From Lachnospiraceae bacterium (lineage in GTDB: Bacteria; Bacillota; Clostridia; Lachnospirales; Anaerotignaceae), in NCBI GenBank assembly GCA_003543235.1, contig DPJA01000038.1, positions 74,415-138,414 on the forward strand: a stretch of 64,000 bases of DNA, written 5' to 3'. Shown here piece after piece: positions 1 to 8,002 of this stretch. The translations under genes were made by a program, and so were the position numbers. The notes under the pieces were generated by a model that saw nothing but the letters and a program-made list of their open reading frames with translations, was not told the origin of the DNA and searched no databases. Position 1 is the stretch's first letter; the number at the start of each line of letters is the position of its first letter.

Positions 1-801
1 TTTAATGATAGGAATGATGATAAAACAAGATTTAACACCAGAAATGGCAGGAATGATGATAAGGAATTTAACGAAAACCAAGTTGAGGGCAGAAATGCTA
101 TACTTGAGGTGTTTAAAAGTGGCAGAGATGTAGAAAAAATTCTTATTGCTAGGGGAAATGTTGAGGGAACAATAAGGCGTATAGTGGCTACAGCTACTGA
201 ACGTGGTATCGTTGTACAGCAAACAGACCGTCAACGCTTGGATGACATGAGCCAGACAAAAAATCATCAGGGCATTATTGGGTTTGTATCTGCACATCAG
301 TATGTTGAGGTTGAAGATATTATTAAAATTGCAAGAGATAAAGGAGAAGACCCTTTCATTATATTGTTGGACGGAATTACAGACCCTCATAATCTTGGTG
401 CTATAATAAGAACTGCAGATGCTTGTGGTGCACACGGTGTTGTAATACCCAAAAGACGTTCAGTTGGGCTTACAGCAACTGTTTCCAAAACATCGGCAGG
501 AGCTATTGAATATGTTCCTGTGGCAAAGGTTGTTAACCTTGGAAATACCATAGATGAGCTTAAAAAGCAAGGCATATGGGTTGCCTGTGCAGATATGACA
601 GGTAAAGACCATTTTGATTCAGATATGAAAGGTCCTATTGCCCTTGTAATTGGTAGTGAGGGTGAAGGAATTAGCCGTCTTGTTAAAGAAAAATGTGATT
701 TCAATGTATCTATACCTATGAAAGGTCAGATTGCATCACTTAACGCATCTGTTGCTGCGGCATTACTTATGTATGAGGTTGTTAGACAAAGAAAAGGCTG
801 A
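1..801 (+). CDS. rlmB: 23S rRNA (guanosine-2'-O-)-methyltransferase RlmB, TrmH/SpoU family (5' partial)
   Basis: SpoU-family SAM-dependent 2'-O-methylase that modifies 23S rRNA. The reading frame is open from base 1, so the true start lies upstream. A GTG at 109 would cut off the conserved N-terminal substrate-binding motif (VEGRNAILEVFKSGR, coded from about 82). Before that motif the frame reads an Asn/Asp/Arg/Lys-rich stretch with repeated RNDDK, a low-complexity extension. The SPOUT knot is clear: DGITDPHNLGAIIRTADACG, then PIALVIGSEGEGISRLV, then SIPMKGQIASLNASVAAALL, all three family motifs. It lies 17 bp upstream of the NYN nuclease gene, as in the usual Firmicutes rlmB-yacP-sigH order. 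Confidence 0.93.
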   Translation, partial: FNDRNDDKTRFNTRNGRNDDKEFNENQVEGRNAILEVFKSGRDVEKILIARGNVEGTIRRIVATATERGIVVQQTDRQRLDDMSQTKNHQGIIGFVSAHQYVEVEDIIKIARDKGEDPFIILLDGITDPHNLGAIIRTADACGAHGVVIPKRRSVGLTATVSKTSAGAIEYVPVAKVVNLGNTIDELKKQGIWVACADMTGKDHFDSDMKGPIALVIGSEGEGISRLVKEKCDFNVSIPMKGQIASLNASVAAALLMYEVVRQRKG

Positions 802-818
802 CAGAAAGGATTATTCTA

Positions 819-1340
819 TTGAAAAAAGATTTTTTACTAGTAGACGGCTACAATATAATATATGCGTGGGATGACCTTAAGGAATTAGCGGAAATAAGCC
901 TTGAAAGTGCCAGAAACAAGCTTATTGATATAATGAGCAACTATCAAGGCTATAAAAGCCGTCTTACAGTAATAGTTGTTTTTGATGGTTACCTTGTTAA
1001 AGGGAATATTGGTAAAGCCTATCAACATAATAATATTTTTGTTGTGTTTACAAAGGAAGCTGAAACTGCTGACCACTATATTGAGAAAACTGTCAATAGA
1101 TTTCCTCGTGAGTGTAAAATACGTGTTGCAACATCTGATGGATTGGAACAGCTTATTATTTTAGGTCATGGTGCTGTGAGAATGAGTGCAAGGGAACTTA
1201 AAGTAGAGATTGAATATGTTAACCATCATGTTAGGGAAATGTATATACAAACAAGACCACCAAAAAACAATTTACTTATGGATAATTTGGACGACGAAAC
1301 ACAAAAAATCTTGGAGCGTATGCGGCGTGGAGAGAATTAA
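819..1340 (+). CDS. NYN domain RNase, YacP/Rae1 family
   Basis: PIN-like (NYN) endoribonuclease family. In Bacillus the relative Rae1/YacP cleaves mRNA on the ribosome. The start is TTG, with AGAAAGGA about 9 bases before it. Motifs seen: FLLVDGYNIIYAW at the N-terminus (first acidic residue), VVFDGY, an AETADHYIEK acidic segment, and VATSDGLEQL near the C-terminal third, which together form the acidic metal site. The length of 173 residues is normal. It sits between rlmB and sigH, the standard Firmicutes context, and is probably co-transcribed with them. Confidence 0.88.
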   Translation: MKKDFLLVDGYNIIYAWDDLKELAEISLESARNKLIDIMSNYQGYKSRLTVIVVFDGYLVKGNIGKAYQHNNIFVVFTKEAETADHYIEKTVNRFPRECKIRVATSDGLEQLIILGHGAVRMSARELKVEIEYVNHHVREMYIQTRPPKNNLLMDNLDDETQKILERMRRGEN

Positions 1341-1359
1341 GGTATAGTAATAAACTTGA

Positions 1360-2004
1360 ATGGGGTGCATTAAACTGTTACAGGCAGATTTTAATAGCTA
1401 TAAAGACGAAGAAATTATTGACTTAGTAAAAAAGGGAAATGATAGAGCTCAGGAATTTATAATGAACAAGTATAAAACCATGGTAAAAAGCCGAGCTAGA
1501 GCTTATTTTCTTATTGGTGCAGACCGTGAGGATATAATTCAGGAGGGAATGATTGGTCTTTATAAGGCTGTAAGAGATTATCAAACGGATAAGAATGCCA
1601 GTTTTAAAAGCTTTGCAGAGCTTTGCATAAACAGGCAGATGATTACTGCCATAAAAACCGCTGGCAGGCAAAAGCATATTCCGCTTAATTCTTCGGTTTC
1701 CCTAAATAGACCTGTTTTTGATGATTTGGAAGAACATACATATATGGATATGCTGGAAAGTATAGAGGTTACAAGCCCTGAAACTTTATTTATTGGACAG
1801 GAAGAGAAGAGTTTTATTGAGGAGCATATTGCTAAAAATTTAAGCGGCTTTGAAAATAAGGTGCTTGCATTTTACTTGCAGGGAAAAACTTATTTGGAGA
1901 TTGCAGCTTTAATGAATAAGCCTGAAAAAAGCATTGACAATGCACTTCAGCGTGTTAAAAAGAAAATAGAAAGATTTATTAATAAAAGAAAACTTGACGA
2001 CTGA
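1360..2004 (+). CDS. sigH: RNA polymerase sigma-H factor
   Basis: Alternative sigma factor of the SigH (Spo0H) type, which drives entry into sporulation and stationary phase. Region 2 is highly conserved (RARAYFLIGADREDIIQEGMI...), as is AELCINRQMITAIKTAGRQK; region 4 has the HTH EIAALMNKPEKSIDNALQRVK. The length of 214 residues is normal. Start choice is weak: ATG 1360 has no good Shine-Dalgarno. GGGGTG at 1362-1367 would instead suit the in-frame CTG at 1375, so the exact start is uncertain. The next features are a tRNA and a terminator; the usual rpmG-secE-nusG genes do not follow. Confidence 0.95.
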   Translation: MGCIKLLQADFNSYKDEEIIDLVKKGNDRAQEFIMNKYKTMVKSRARAYFLIGADREDIIQEGMIGLYKAVRDYQTDKNASFKSFAELCINRQMITAIKTAGRQKHIPLNSSVSLNRPVFDDLEEHTYMDMLESIEVTSPETLFIGQEEKSFIEEHIAKNLSGFENKVLAFYLQGKTYLEIAALMNKPEKSIDNALQRVKKKIERFINKRKLDD

Positions 2005-2022
2005 CAAAATTTGTGATACTAT
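1994..2022 (+). promoter_or_regulatory. Candidate promoter for tRNA-Thr
   Basis: TTGACG, 17 bases, TACTAT, lying across the sigH stop codon. A second TTGACA at 2031-2036 lacks a good -10 at normal distance. Either could allow the tRNA to be made independently of sigH. Confidence 0.4.
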
Positions 2023-2101
2023 ATTTTGCGTTGACAAGTGAATTTTGTAGTCGGGTTATTGTAAAAATCCAACGTAACGAGATACTAGTCAATTGCTGTA
2101 T

Positions 2102-2174
2102 GCTGTTGTAGCTCAGTTGGTAGAGCACCGCATTGGTAGTGCGGAGGTCACGGGTCCGAATCCCGTCAACAGCT
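2102..2174 (+). tRNA. tRNA-Thr (GGT anticodon)
   Basis: Full cloverleaf: acceptor GCTGTTG/CAACAGC (7 bp), D stem GCTC/GAGC, anticodon stem CCGCA/TGCGG with loop TTGGTAG (anticodon GGT, Thr), T stem ACGGG/CCCGT, discriminator T. CCA is not encoded. The T loop reads TCCGAAT, with C where the near-universal T55 would be. It is followed by an intrinsic terminator at 2238. Confidence 0.95.
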
Positions 2175-2237
2175 TACTTTTATTAACTTAAAGTAACGTT
2201 GATTTTTTAAGGAAACCGGCACATATAAGATAATTTG

Positions 2238-2263
2238 CACTCCCTTTTGGGGAGTGTTTTTTT
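2238..2263 (+). terminator. Intrinsic terminator after tRNA-Thr
   Basis: CACTCCC/GGGAGTG stem, 5-base loop, seven Ts. It ends the rlmB-sigH-tRNA unit. Confidence 0.9.
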
Positions 2264-2357
2264 GTTCCTAATGGTGTGAAAAAGCACCAAAAGAGTATCA
2301 GTTACGTATGGATTGTATATTAACGCAAATTTAAAGTTATTGATTTTTCTTATTTGT

Positions 2358-2366
2358 TGGTATAAT
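2358..2366 (+). promoter_or_regulatory. Extended -10 promoter for the RCC1-repeat gene
   Basis: TGG TATAAT (TGn-TATAAT extended -10). A TTGATT at 2340 is only 15 bases upstream, so the -35 is poor. About 70 bases ahead of the start codon. Confidence 0.55.
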
Positions 2367-2436
2367 ATCATTATGAGTAGGAAGAATTTTACATTAACAT
2401 TCCTTTATTTTAAATAAACTTTAAGGAGGCACTACT

Positions 2437-3687
2437 ATGAATAGGATAATTAAAGCTGCGGTAATAGTATGTATGACTCTAACTATTTTGTTAGGCTCGT
2501 CATTAGATATTTTTGCGGCAAATAAATCAGCAAAAAATGTTATTTGTTGCACAGCCTTTGCTGATATAATTCTTGATGAAAATGGAACCTTATGGGCATA
2601 TACACCACCTATGAACGGTAATTCTGAAAAGAAACTTAAACTTTCTGAAAATATTGCAAGTATGGATGAGATTGGGGGCGGATCATGCGGAGTATTTGTT
2701 TTAAAAAAAGATAGTTCATTATGGGAAATAAGTTTTAAAGCAGATGGTTCTTTTGACGGAATAAATTATATTAATATTGCTCAAAACGTTAAAAGCTTTG
2801 ACTCAGAACTGGACACTATTCTCGCAGTTACAAATAATAATTACCTGTATTATATAGGCATGAATTCTGGAGTGGCAGCATATAGCGTAACTCCTATGGA
2901 AAGATATAATTATACGAAAATGGATTCAGATGTCGAAAAAGCATTAAATTATGGAATGTATTTAAAAACTGATGGAAGCGTTATGGCAAAAGGAATATAC
3001 TGTTATTATGACGGGAATATAACATGGCAAAGGCTTAAAGAATGGACAAAAATATTTGACGATGCGAAAGATATTTGCAAGCTATGTGCTGGCATTGAAA
3101 GAAGTTATTATATTATAAAAGAAGACGGAAGTCTTTATTCTTTTGGAGGCAATAGCTATGGTCAGCTTGGAAACGGAGGACAATATCTGACTTGGGGTTC
3201 GAGTGTATGGGGTGTTGGAAACGCTGGTCCCATAACTGGTGTATTTCCTCTTGAACTTACCTACGAAGAGCCGCTAAAAGTGTTGGACAATGTTTCCTAT
3301 GTTCTTCCAGATGATTACGGAAATAGAATTTTTGCCTATTGCAGTGACGGTAGTATATTTGTTTTAGGAGGAAGTGAACGTGGACAGGCGTCATATGTAA
3401 ACAGTAAGGCTGATAAAATTGTTAAGAATATAGATGCTAATAAATCAAAGCCTCAAAAAGTAACAGAGGCGGAGGCTACGAAAGCTCTAAGCAACTGTGA
3501 AAATATTGCTTTTGGTTCTCCCTTATTAGAGAGAGTGTATCAAATAGCTGATGATGGAACAGTAATTGTAAGCGGAAATTATTTGATTTCTCGGGCATAT
3601 CGTGACGAAAAAGAAAATTTACATGAAGCTGTACAAGGACGAGTTGATAACGTTGCTATTTCAGGAATAAAATGCTCCATTAAGTAA
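2437..3687 (+). CDS. Secreted RCC1-repeat beta-propeller protein
   Basis: 416-residue exported protein. The N-terminus is a signal peptide (basic MNRIIK, hydrophobic core, FAA cleavage region near residue 28). The rest is a series of RCC1-like blades. The clearest is KEDGSLYSFGGNSYGQLG near residue 235, with degenerate ones such as LDENGTLWAY, LKTDGSVMAKG, CSDGSIFVLGGSERGQ and ADDGTVIVSG. Such proteins are common in Firmicutes secretomes, but the ligand is usually unknown, so no function is assigned. Strong AAGGAGG 7 bases before ATG. A stand-alone transcript, with its own terminator. Confidence 0.75.
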   Translation: MNRIIKAAVIVCMTLTILLGSSLDIFAANKSAKNVICCTAFADIILDENGTLWAYTPPMNGNSEKKLKLSENIASMDEIGGGSCGVFVLKKDSSLWEISFKADGSFDGINYINIAQNVKSFDSELDTILAVTNNNYLYYIGMNSGVAAYSVTPMERYNYTKMDSDVEKALNYGMYLKTDGSVMAKGIYCYYDGNITWQRLKEWTKIFDDAKDICKLCAGIERSYYIIKEDGSLYSFGGNSYGQLGNGGQYLTWGSSVWGVGNAGPITGVFPLELTYEEPLKVLDNVSYVLPDDYGNRIFAYCSDGSIFVLGGSERGQASYVNSKADKIVKNIDANKSKPQKVTEAEATKALSNCENIAFGSPLLERVYQIADDGTVIVSGNYLISRAYRDEKENLHEAVQGRVDNVAISGIKCSIK

Positions 3688-3752
3688 CAGAACCCAAAAA
3701 GGTCCGAAGTTGAAACTAGCACCACATAGACTGAATAAAATTAAACTTTTTA

Positions 3753-3779
3753 GCACTCTCATAATGAGGGTGCTTTTTT
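3753..3779 (+). terminator. Intrinsic terminator
   Basis: GCACTCTCA/TGAGGGTGC stem (one G-T pair) followed by TTTTTT. Confidence 0.88.
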
Positions 3780-3842
3780 AGTGCCTTTTAAGGTTATTAA
3801 ATTAAGTTGAAAGATTTTTTATTAAACATACTGAATTAATGC

Positions 3843-3872
3843 TTGACATTATTCAGAAAAATGTTGTATTCT
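3843..3872 (+). promoter_or_regulatory. SigA-type promoter of the marR-ABC operon
   Basis: TTGACA (3843), 18 bases, TATTCT (3867). The start region runs directly into the inverted repeat at 3871-3904. Confidence 0.75.
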
Positions 3873-3904
3873 TAGTTAGCTAAGTATTTATTAAGCTAAC
3901 TAAG
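3871..3904 (+). promoter_or_regulatory. Probable MarR operator
   Basis: Perfect inverted repeat CTTAGTTAGC, 14 bases, GCTAACTAAG. The left arm overlaps an 8-base palindrome, TTAGCTAA. It covers the 3' part of the -10 and the transcription start, where a repressor would block initiation. TAGTTAGC-type arms are typical of MarR-family operators. Binding by the adjacent MarR protein (autorepression) is inference. Confidence 0.72.
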
Positions 3905-3925
3905 AATTATTGAAAGGAAGATTTA

Positions 3926-4375
3926 ATGAAAAATTTTTGTGAAAGCAGAATGAATAAATTTCAGATTATATTTCATCACCTTTTTAAACTTCATAGAGCA
4001 TTGTTTATAAGTCTTATAAGTGATATTGAATTATTTCCTGGGCAAATACCAATACTTGCATTATTGAATAAAAATGATGGCTGTATACAAAAAGAAATAG
4101 GTGAAAACTTGAGGTTTAAACCAGCTAGCATAACTGATTCTCTTAAACGCATGGAAAAAGCATCACTTATAATTCGTAAGCAGGACGAAAAGGATTTACG
4201 TATTACTCGAGTTTATATTACAGATACTGGCAGACAACAGCTTGAAAAAGCAATTGAAATTAGTAATAGACTTGAAGATATATGTTTTGCTGGGTTTACC
4301 AAAGAAGAGAAGGAAATGTTTATTAGCTCTATGGAAAAAATGAGTAGAAATTTAGACAAAGAAGGGGTCGACTAG
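3926..4375 (+). CDS. MarR-family transcriptional regulator
   Basis: 149-residue winged-helix repressor. The wHTH is visible at about residues 45-105 (NDGCIQKEIGENLRFKPASI, then the wing RKQDEKDLRITRVYITD with the family Asp-Arg dyad DLR). N- and C-terminal helices would form the dimer. The gene starts 20 bases after a strong inverted repeat and ends flush with the first exporter gene (stop TAG then ATG). It therefore most likely represses its own operon and responds to a compound pumped by the exporter. GAAAGGAAG supplies the ribosome site. Confidence 0.9.
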   Translation: MKNFCESRMNKFQIIFHHLFKLHRALFISLISDIELFPGQIPILALLNKNDGCIQKEIGENLRFKPASITDSLKRMEKASLIIRKQDEKDLRITRVYITDTGRQQLEKAIEISNRLEDICFAGFTKEEKEMFISSMEKMSRNLDKEGVD

Positions 4376-6112
4376 ATGTTAAGACTGGCTAAGTATTTAA
4401 AAAAATATAAACTGTACGTTTTTCTTGCACCACTACTTATGGGAGTTGAAGTTATAAGTGAGCTTTTACAGCCAAAGCTTATGGCAAAAATTGTGAATAT
4501 TGGCGTTGCAAATAATGATATTAACTATATTATTAAAATTGGTGGATTTATGCTTTTAGTTTCCATTTTAGGTATAGTTGGTGGAATTGGATGTCTTATA
4601 TTTTCCAGCCTTGCAAGCCAAAATTTTGGTGCCGATGTAAGGGAAGATTTATTTATAAAAATACAGCAGTTTTCTTTTTTCAATATAGATAAATTTAAGA
4701 CATCATCACTTATAACAAGGCTTACCAACGACATTACACAAATGCAGACTATAGTACTTATGAGCCTTAGAATTCTGGTTAGAGCACCACTTTTATCTAT
4801 TGGCGGAATTATTATGGCTTTTAGCGTAAACAAAAAACTTACAATAGTTTTTCTTGCTATTATTCCTATTAGTGCTATAACAATTGCTGTATTAATTAAG
4901 CACAGCTTTCCTCTTTTTAAGGTAGTTCAGAATAAGCTGGATAAGGTGAACACCGTAATGCGTGAAAATTTATCGGGCGTTCGAGTTGTAAAGGTTTTTG
5001 TGAGAGGCAAACACGAAATTGCAAAGTTTGATGAAGCAAATGAAGATTATAAAGACACAACAATTAAGGCTTTTCGCACTATTGTTTTGCTTATGCCTGT
5101 TATGATGCTCCTTATGAATTGTGCAGCTATTGCAGTTATTTATTTTGGAGGCTTGCAGGTGGTTGCAGGAGATATGCTTGTAGGGGATGTAATGGCTTTT
5201 ATAACTTATCTTAGCCAAATACTTATGTCACTTATGATGGTTTCCATGTTTTTTATGGTTTTTTCAAGAGCAAAGGTTTCTGGTGACCGTATAATAGAGG
5301 TTTTGGAAACAGAAATAGAAATTGTTAATCCTCAAAATCCTGTTGAAACACCTATTACAAATGGTAAAATTGAGTTTAGAAATGTATCGTTTAAATATGA
5401 AGGTGGAAGCGGTGAGCCTGTACTTGAAAATGTAAATTTTGTAGCTGAGGCAGGGCAGACCGTTGCTATTTTAGGCGAAACGGGTTCCGGAAAATCATCA
5501 CTTGTTAACCTTATACCAAGACTATATGATGTTTTAGATGGAGAAATTTTAATTGACGGAACAAATGTAAAGAATATGGATTTAACTGTTCTAAGAAGCG
5601 ATGTATCAGTTGTTTTACAGGAATCAATTTTATTTTCAGGAACAATTAAAGACAATTTGCTGTGGGGGAAAGAAAATGCCACAGATGAGGAGATAATAAG
5701 TGCATCAAAAAATGCACAGGCACATGATTTTATAATTAATTTTCCTGACAAATATCAAACCAACCTTGGACAAAAAGGTGTTAATCTTTCAGGCGGACAA
5801 AAACAGAGAATTTCCATTGCAAGGGCACTTATCAAAAAGCCCAAAATACTTATTTTTGACGACAGTACAAGTGCTGTAGATATGGTTACAGAAAAGAAAA
5901 TTCAAAAAGCACTTTCTTCAGACCTTAAAAACAGTACAAAAATTATTATTGCACAACGCATAAGCTCAGTTTTAAATGCAGACAAAATTTTAGTATTGGG
6001 CAATGGCACAATTGTTGCGGAGGGCACACATAACGAATTGCTTAAAAACAGCAAAGATTATCAGGAAATTTACTACTCTCAGGCAGGAAAGGAGGCAGCC
6101 ATAAATGATTGA
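4376..6112 (+). CDS. ABC exporter half-transporter, degenerate-site subunit
   Basis: 578 residues: an exporter-type membrane domain (about residues 15-300, six helices) and a C-terminal nucleotide-binding domain. Walker A is GETGSGKSS near 367 and the signature is LSGGQKQR. Walker B ends LIFDDST, with Asp in place of the catalytic Glu. The switch position is IIIAQR, with Gln in place of His. Both changes are hallmarks of the non-hydrolysing half of heterodimeric exporters such as BmrC/BmrD or TM287/288. It overlaps the next half-transporter by 8 bases, so the pair is made together. Substrate unknown; drug or peptide export is plausible given MarR control. Confidence 0.9.
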   Translation: MLRLAKYLKKYKLYVFLAPLLMGVEVISELLQPKLMAKIVNIGVANNDINYIIKIGGFMLLVSILGIVGGIGCLIFSSLASQNFGADVREDLFIKIQQFSFFNIDKFKTSSLITRLTNDITQMQTIVLMSLRILVRAPLLSIGGIIMAFSVNKKLTIVFLAIIPISAITIAVLIKHSFPLFKVVQNKLDKVNTVMRENLSGVRVVKVFVRGKHEIAKFDEANEDYKDTTIKAFRTIVLLMPVMMLLMNCAAIAVIYFGGLQVVAGDMLVGDVMAFITYLSQILMSLMMVSMFFMVFSRAKVSGDRIIEVLETEIEIVNPQNPVETPITNGKIEFRNVSFKYEGGSGEPVLENVNFVAEAGQTVAILGETGSGKSSLVNLIPRLYDVLDGEILIDGTNVKNMDLTVLRSDVSVVLQESILFSGTIKDNLLWGKENATDEEIISASKNAQAHDFIINFPDKYQTNLGQKGVNLSGGQKQRISIARALIKKPKILIFDDSTSAVDMVTEKKIQKALSSDLKNSTKIIIAQRISSVLNADKILVLGNGTIVAEGTHNELLKNSKDYQEIYYSQAGKEAAIND

Positions 6113-7910
6113 CAATAGACAAAAAATGAGAGGTCCAATTGTACCTGGACATCAACCAATTATGAAGCCGCAAAAAGCCAAAGATATAAAAGGAACGACA
6201 AAACGGCTTTTGAAATATCTGGGAAAGCACAAAATTAAGCTTGTAATAATTTGTGTTCTTGTAATTATATCAACTCTTATGACCACCATCGCAACAAGAA
6301 TAATGGGTATTGCTATTGATGAATTAATTGGCAAAGGAAACATAAGCGAACTGATAAAGATTTGTTTGGTGCTAGTTGTGCTTTACGTATTAGCAAGTGT
6401 TTTTACATGGTTGCAAAGTGTAACCATGATAAATATTGCACAGCAAACTGTTGTGGAAATTAGAAAAGAAGTTTTTGATAAGCTTCAAAGACTTCCACTA
6501 AAATATTTTGACACAAATGCTCATGGTGATGTAATGAGCCGTGTTACAAATGATGTTGATAATATATCTTCCACCCTTAACCAAAGCATTTCACAGGTGT
6601 TTTCCAGTGTTCTCACAGTGCTTTTTACTGCAGTTGCCATGCTTTTGTTAAGCCCTGTGCTTACCCTTATAAGCATACTTATTATACCTGTAATGATAGG
6701 CTTAACAAAATTTATCACAGAAAAATCACGTAAGCACTTTTCAATGCGACAGAAAAAGCTTGGCAAACTTAATGGCTATATAGAAGAAGTAATTTCTGGA
6801 CAAAAGGTTGTTAAAGTTTTTAACCGTGAGAAAAAAGAAATTGAAGGATTTAAAGTTATAAATAGGGATTTACTTTCTTCAGGTATAAAGGCGGAAATAT
6901 ATTCAGGAATTATTGGACCTCTTTCAATGTCACTTAACAGTATCAGTTATGCTCTTATTGCAGGCGCTGGTGGACTTATGATGGTTTTAGGGTTGCCAAT
7001 GTCCTTGGGCACAATTTCTGCGTTCTTATCTTATTCAAAACAGTTTACAAGACCTTTAAATGAAATTGCAAACCTTTACAGTGCAATTATGTCAGCCTTA
7101 GCAGGGGCAGAGCGTGTATTTGATGTACTTGATGAAAAAGAAGAGTTAGCTGATGTTTCCAATGCCTATAATTTAAAAAAAGTTGAGGGGACTGTTATTT
7201 TTGAACACGTAGATTTTTCATATGAAGAAGGAAATCCTATACTTAAAGATATAAATTTGTATGCAAAACCAGGTCAGACCATAGCCCTTGTTGGACCAAC
7301 AGGTGCAGGTAAAACAACCATAATAAATCTGCTTACAAGGTTTTACGATATACAAGACGGAAGTATAACCATTGATGGACACAACATTAAGGATATACAA
7401 CGTGACAGTCTTAGAGCTGCATTGGGTATTGTACTGCAAGACACATACCTTTTTACAGGAACAATAGAAGAAAATATTAGATATGGTAAACTTGATGCCA
7501 CCTTTGAAGAAATTAAAGAGGCATCAAAACTAGCAAATGCTCACGAATTTGTTAAGCGACTTCCAGAAGGGTACAATACTGTACTTACAGACGGTGGAGG
7601 TAATTTAAGCCAAGGTCAGCGACAAATGCTTAGTATTGCTAGGGCAATTCTTTCAGACCCATCTATACTTATTTTAGATGAAGCAACAAGCAGTGTGGAT
7701 ACACGAACGGAAATGAAAATACAAGAGGCCATGCACAACCTTATGAAGGGTAGAACAAATTTTGTTATTGCCCACAGGCTTTCTACAATTAAGGATGCTG
7801 ACCTAATTGCTGTAATAAATGACGGTAATATTGTTGAACGAGGCAATCACCAACAGCTTTTAGAGAAAAAAGGATTTTATTACAAGCTTTATATGAGTCA
7901 GTTTGCCTAG
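6105..7910 (+). CDS. ABC exporter half-transporter, catalytic subunit
   Basis: 601-residue partner of the preceding subunit. It has a polar N-terminal tail of about 35 residues, a six-helix membrane domain, then a nucleotide-binding domain with Walker A GPTGAGKTT, Walker B ILILDEATSSVD (Glu intact) and switch FVIAHRLSTI (His intact). The signature is LSQGQRQM rather than LSGGQ. Because the signature of one half works with the Walker A of the other, the pair has one canonical and one weakened ATP site, the known asymmetric arrangement. Overlapping start with the upstream gene (AAATGATTGA) implies translational coupling. Confidence 0.9.
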   Translation: MIDNRQKMRGPIVPGHQPIMKPQKAKDIKGTTKRLLKYLGKHKIKLVIICVLVIISTLMTTIATRIMGIAIDELIGKGNISELIKICLVLVVLYVLASVFTWLQSVTMINIAQQTVVEIRKEVFDKLQRLPLKYFDTNAHGDVMSRVTNDVDNISSTLNQSISQVFSSVLTVLFTAVAMLLLSPVLTLISILIIPVMIGLTKFITEKSRKHFSMRQKKLGKLNGYIEEVISGQKVVKVFNREKKEIEGFKVINRDLLSSGIKAEIYSGIIGPLSMSLNSISYALIAGAGGLMMVLGLPMSLGTISAFLSYSKQFTRPLNEIANLYSAIMSALAGAERVFDVLDEKEELADVSNAYNLKKVEGTVIFEHVDFSYEEGNPILKDINLYAKPGQTIALVGPTGAGKTTIINLLTRFYDIQDGSITIDGHNIKDIQRDSLRAALGIVLQDTYLFTGTIEENIRYGKLDATFEEIKEASKLANAHEFVKRLPEGYNTVLTDGGGNLSQGQRQMLSIARAILSDPSILILDEATSSVDTRTEMKIQEAMHNLMKGRTNFVIAHRLSTIKDADLIAVINDGNIVERGNHQQLLEKKGFYYKLYMSQFA

Positions 7911-7930
7911 CCAATAGAATAATAAAAATA

Positions 7931-7976
7931 AAACCACCCTATGCTGAGTCTTAATTACCAAAGCATAGGGTGGTTT
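7931..7976. terminator. Bidirectional terminator between convergent genes
   Basis: Perfect 15-bp stem (AAACCACCCTATGCT and complement) with a 16-base loop. The T-rich tail is better on the minus strand, serving the CAP gene, but the site separates both convergent units. Confidence 0.85.
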
Positions 7977-8002
7977 GTAGTTGTTTAAATATTTATATTA
8001 TA

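Noticed and set aside
109..801. GTG 109 as the rlmB start
   Set aside because: The conserved RlmB N-terminal motif is encoded upstream in the same open frame, and no ribosome site precedes 109.
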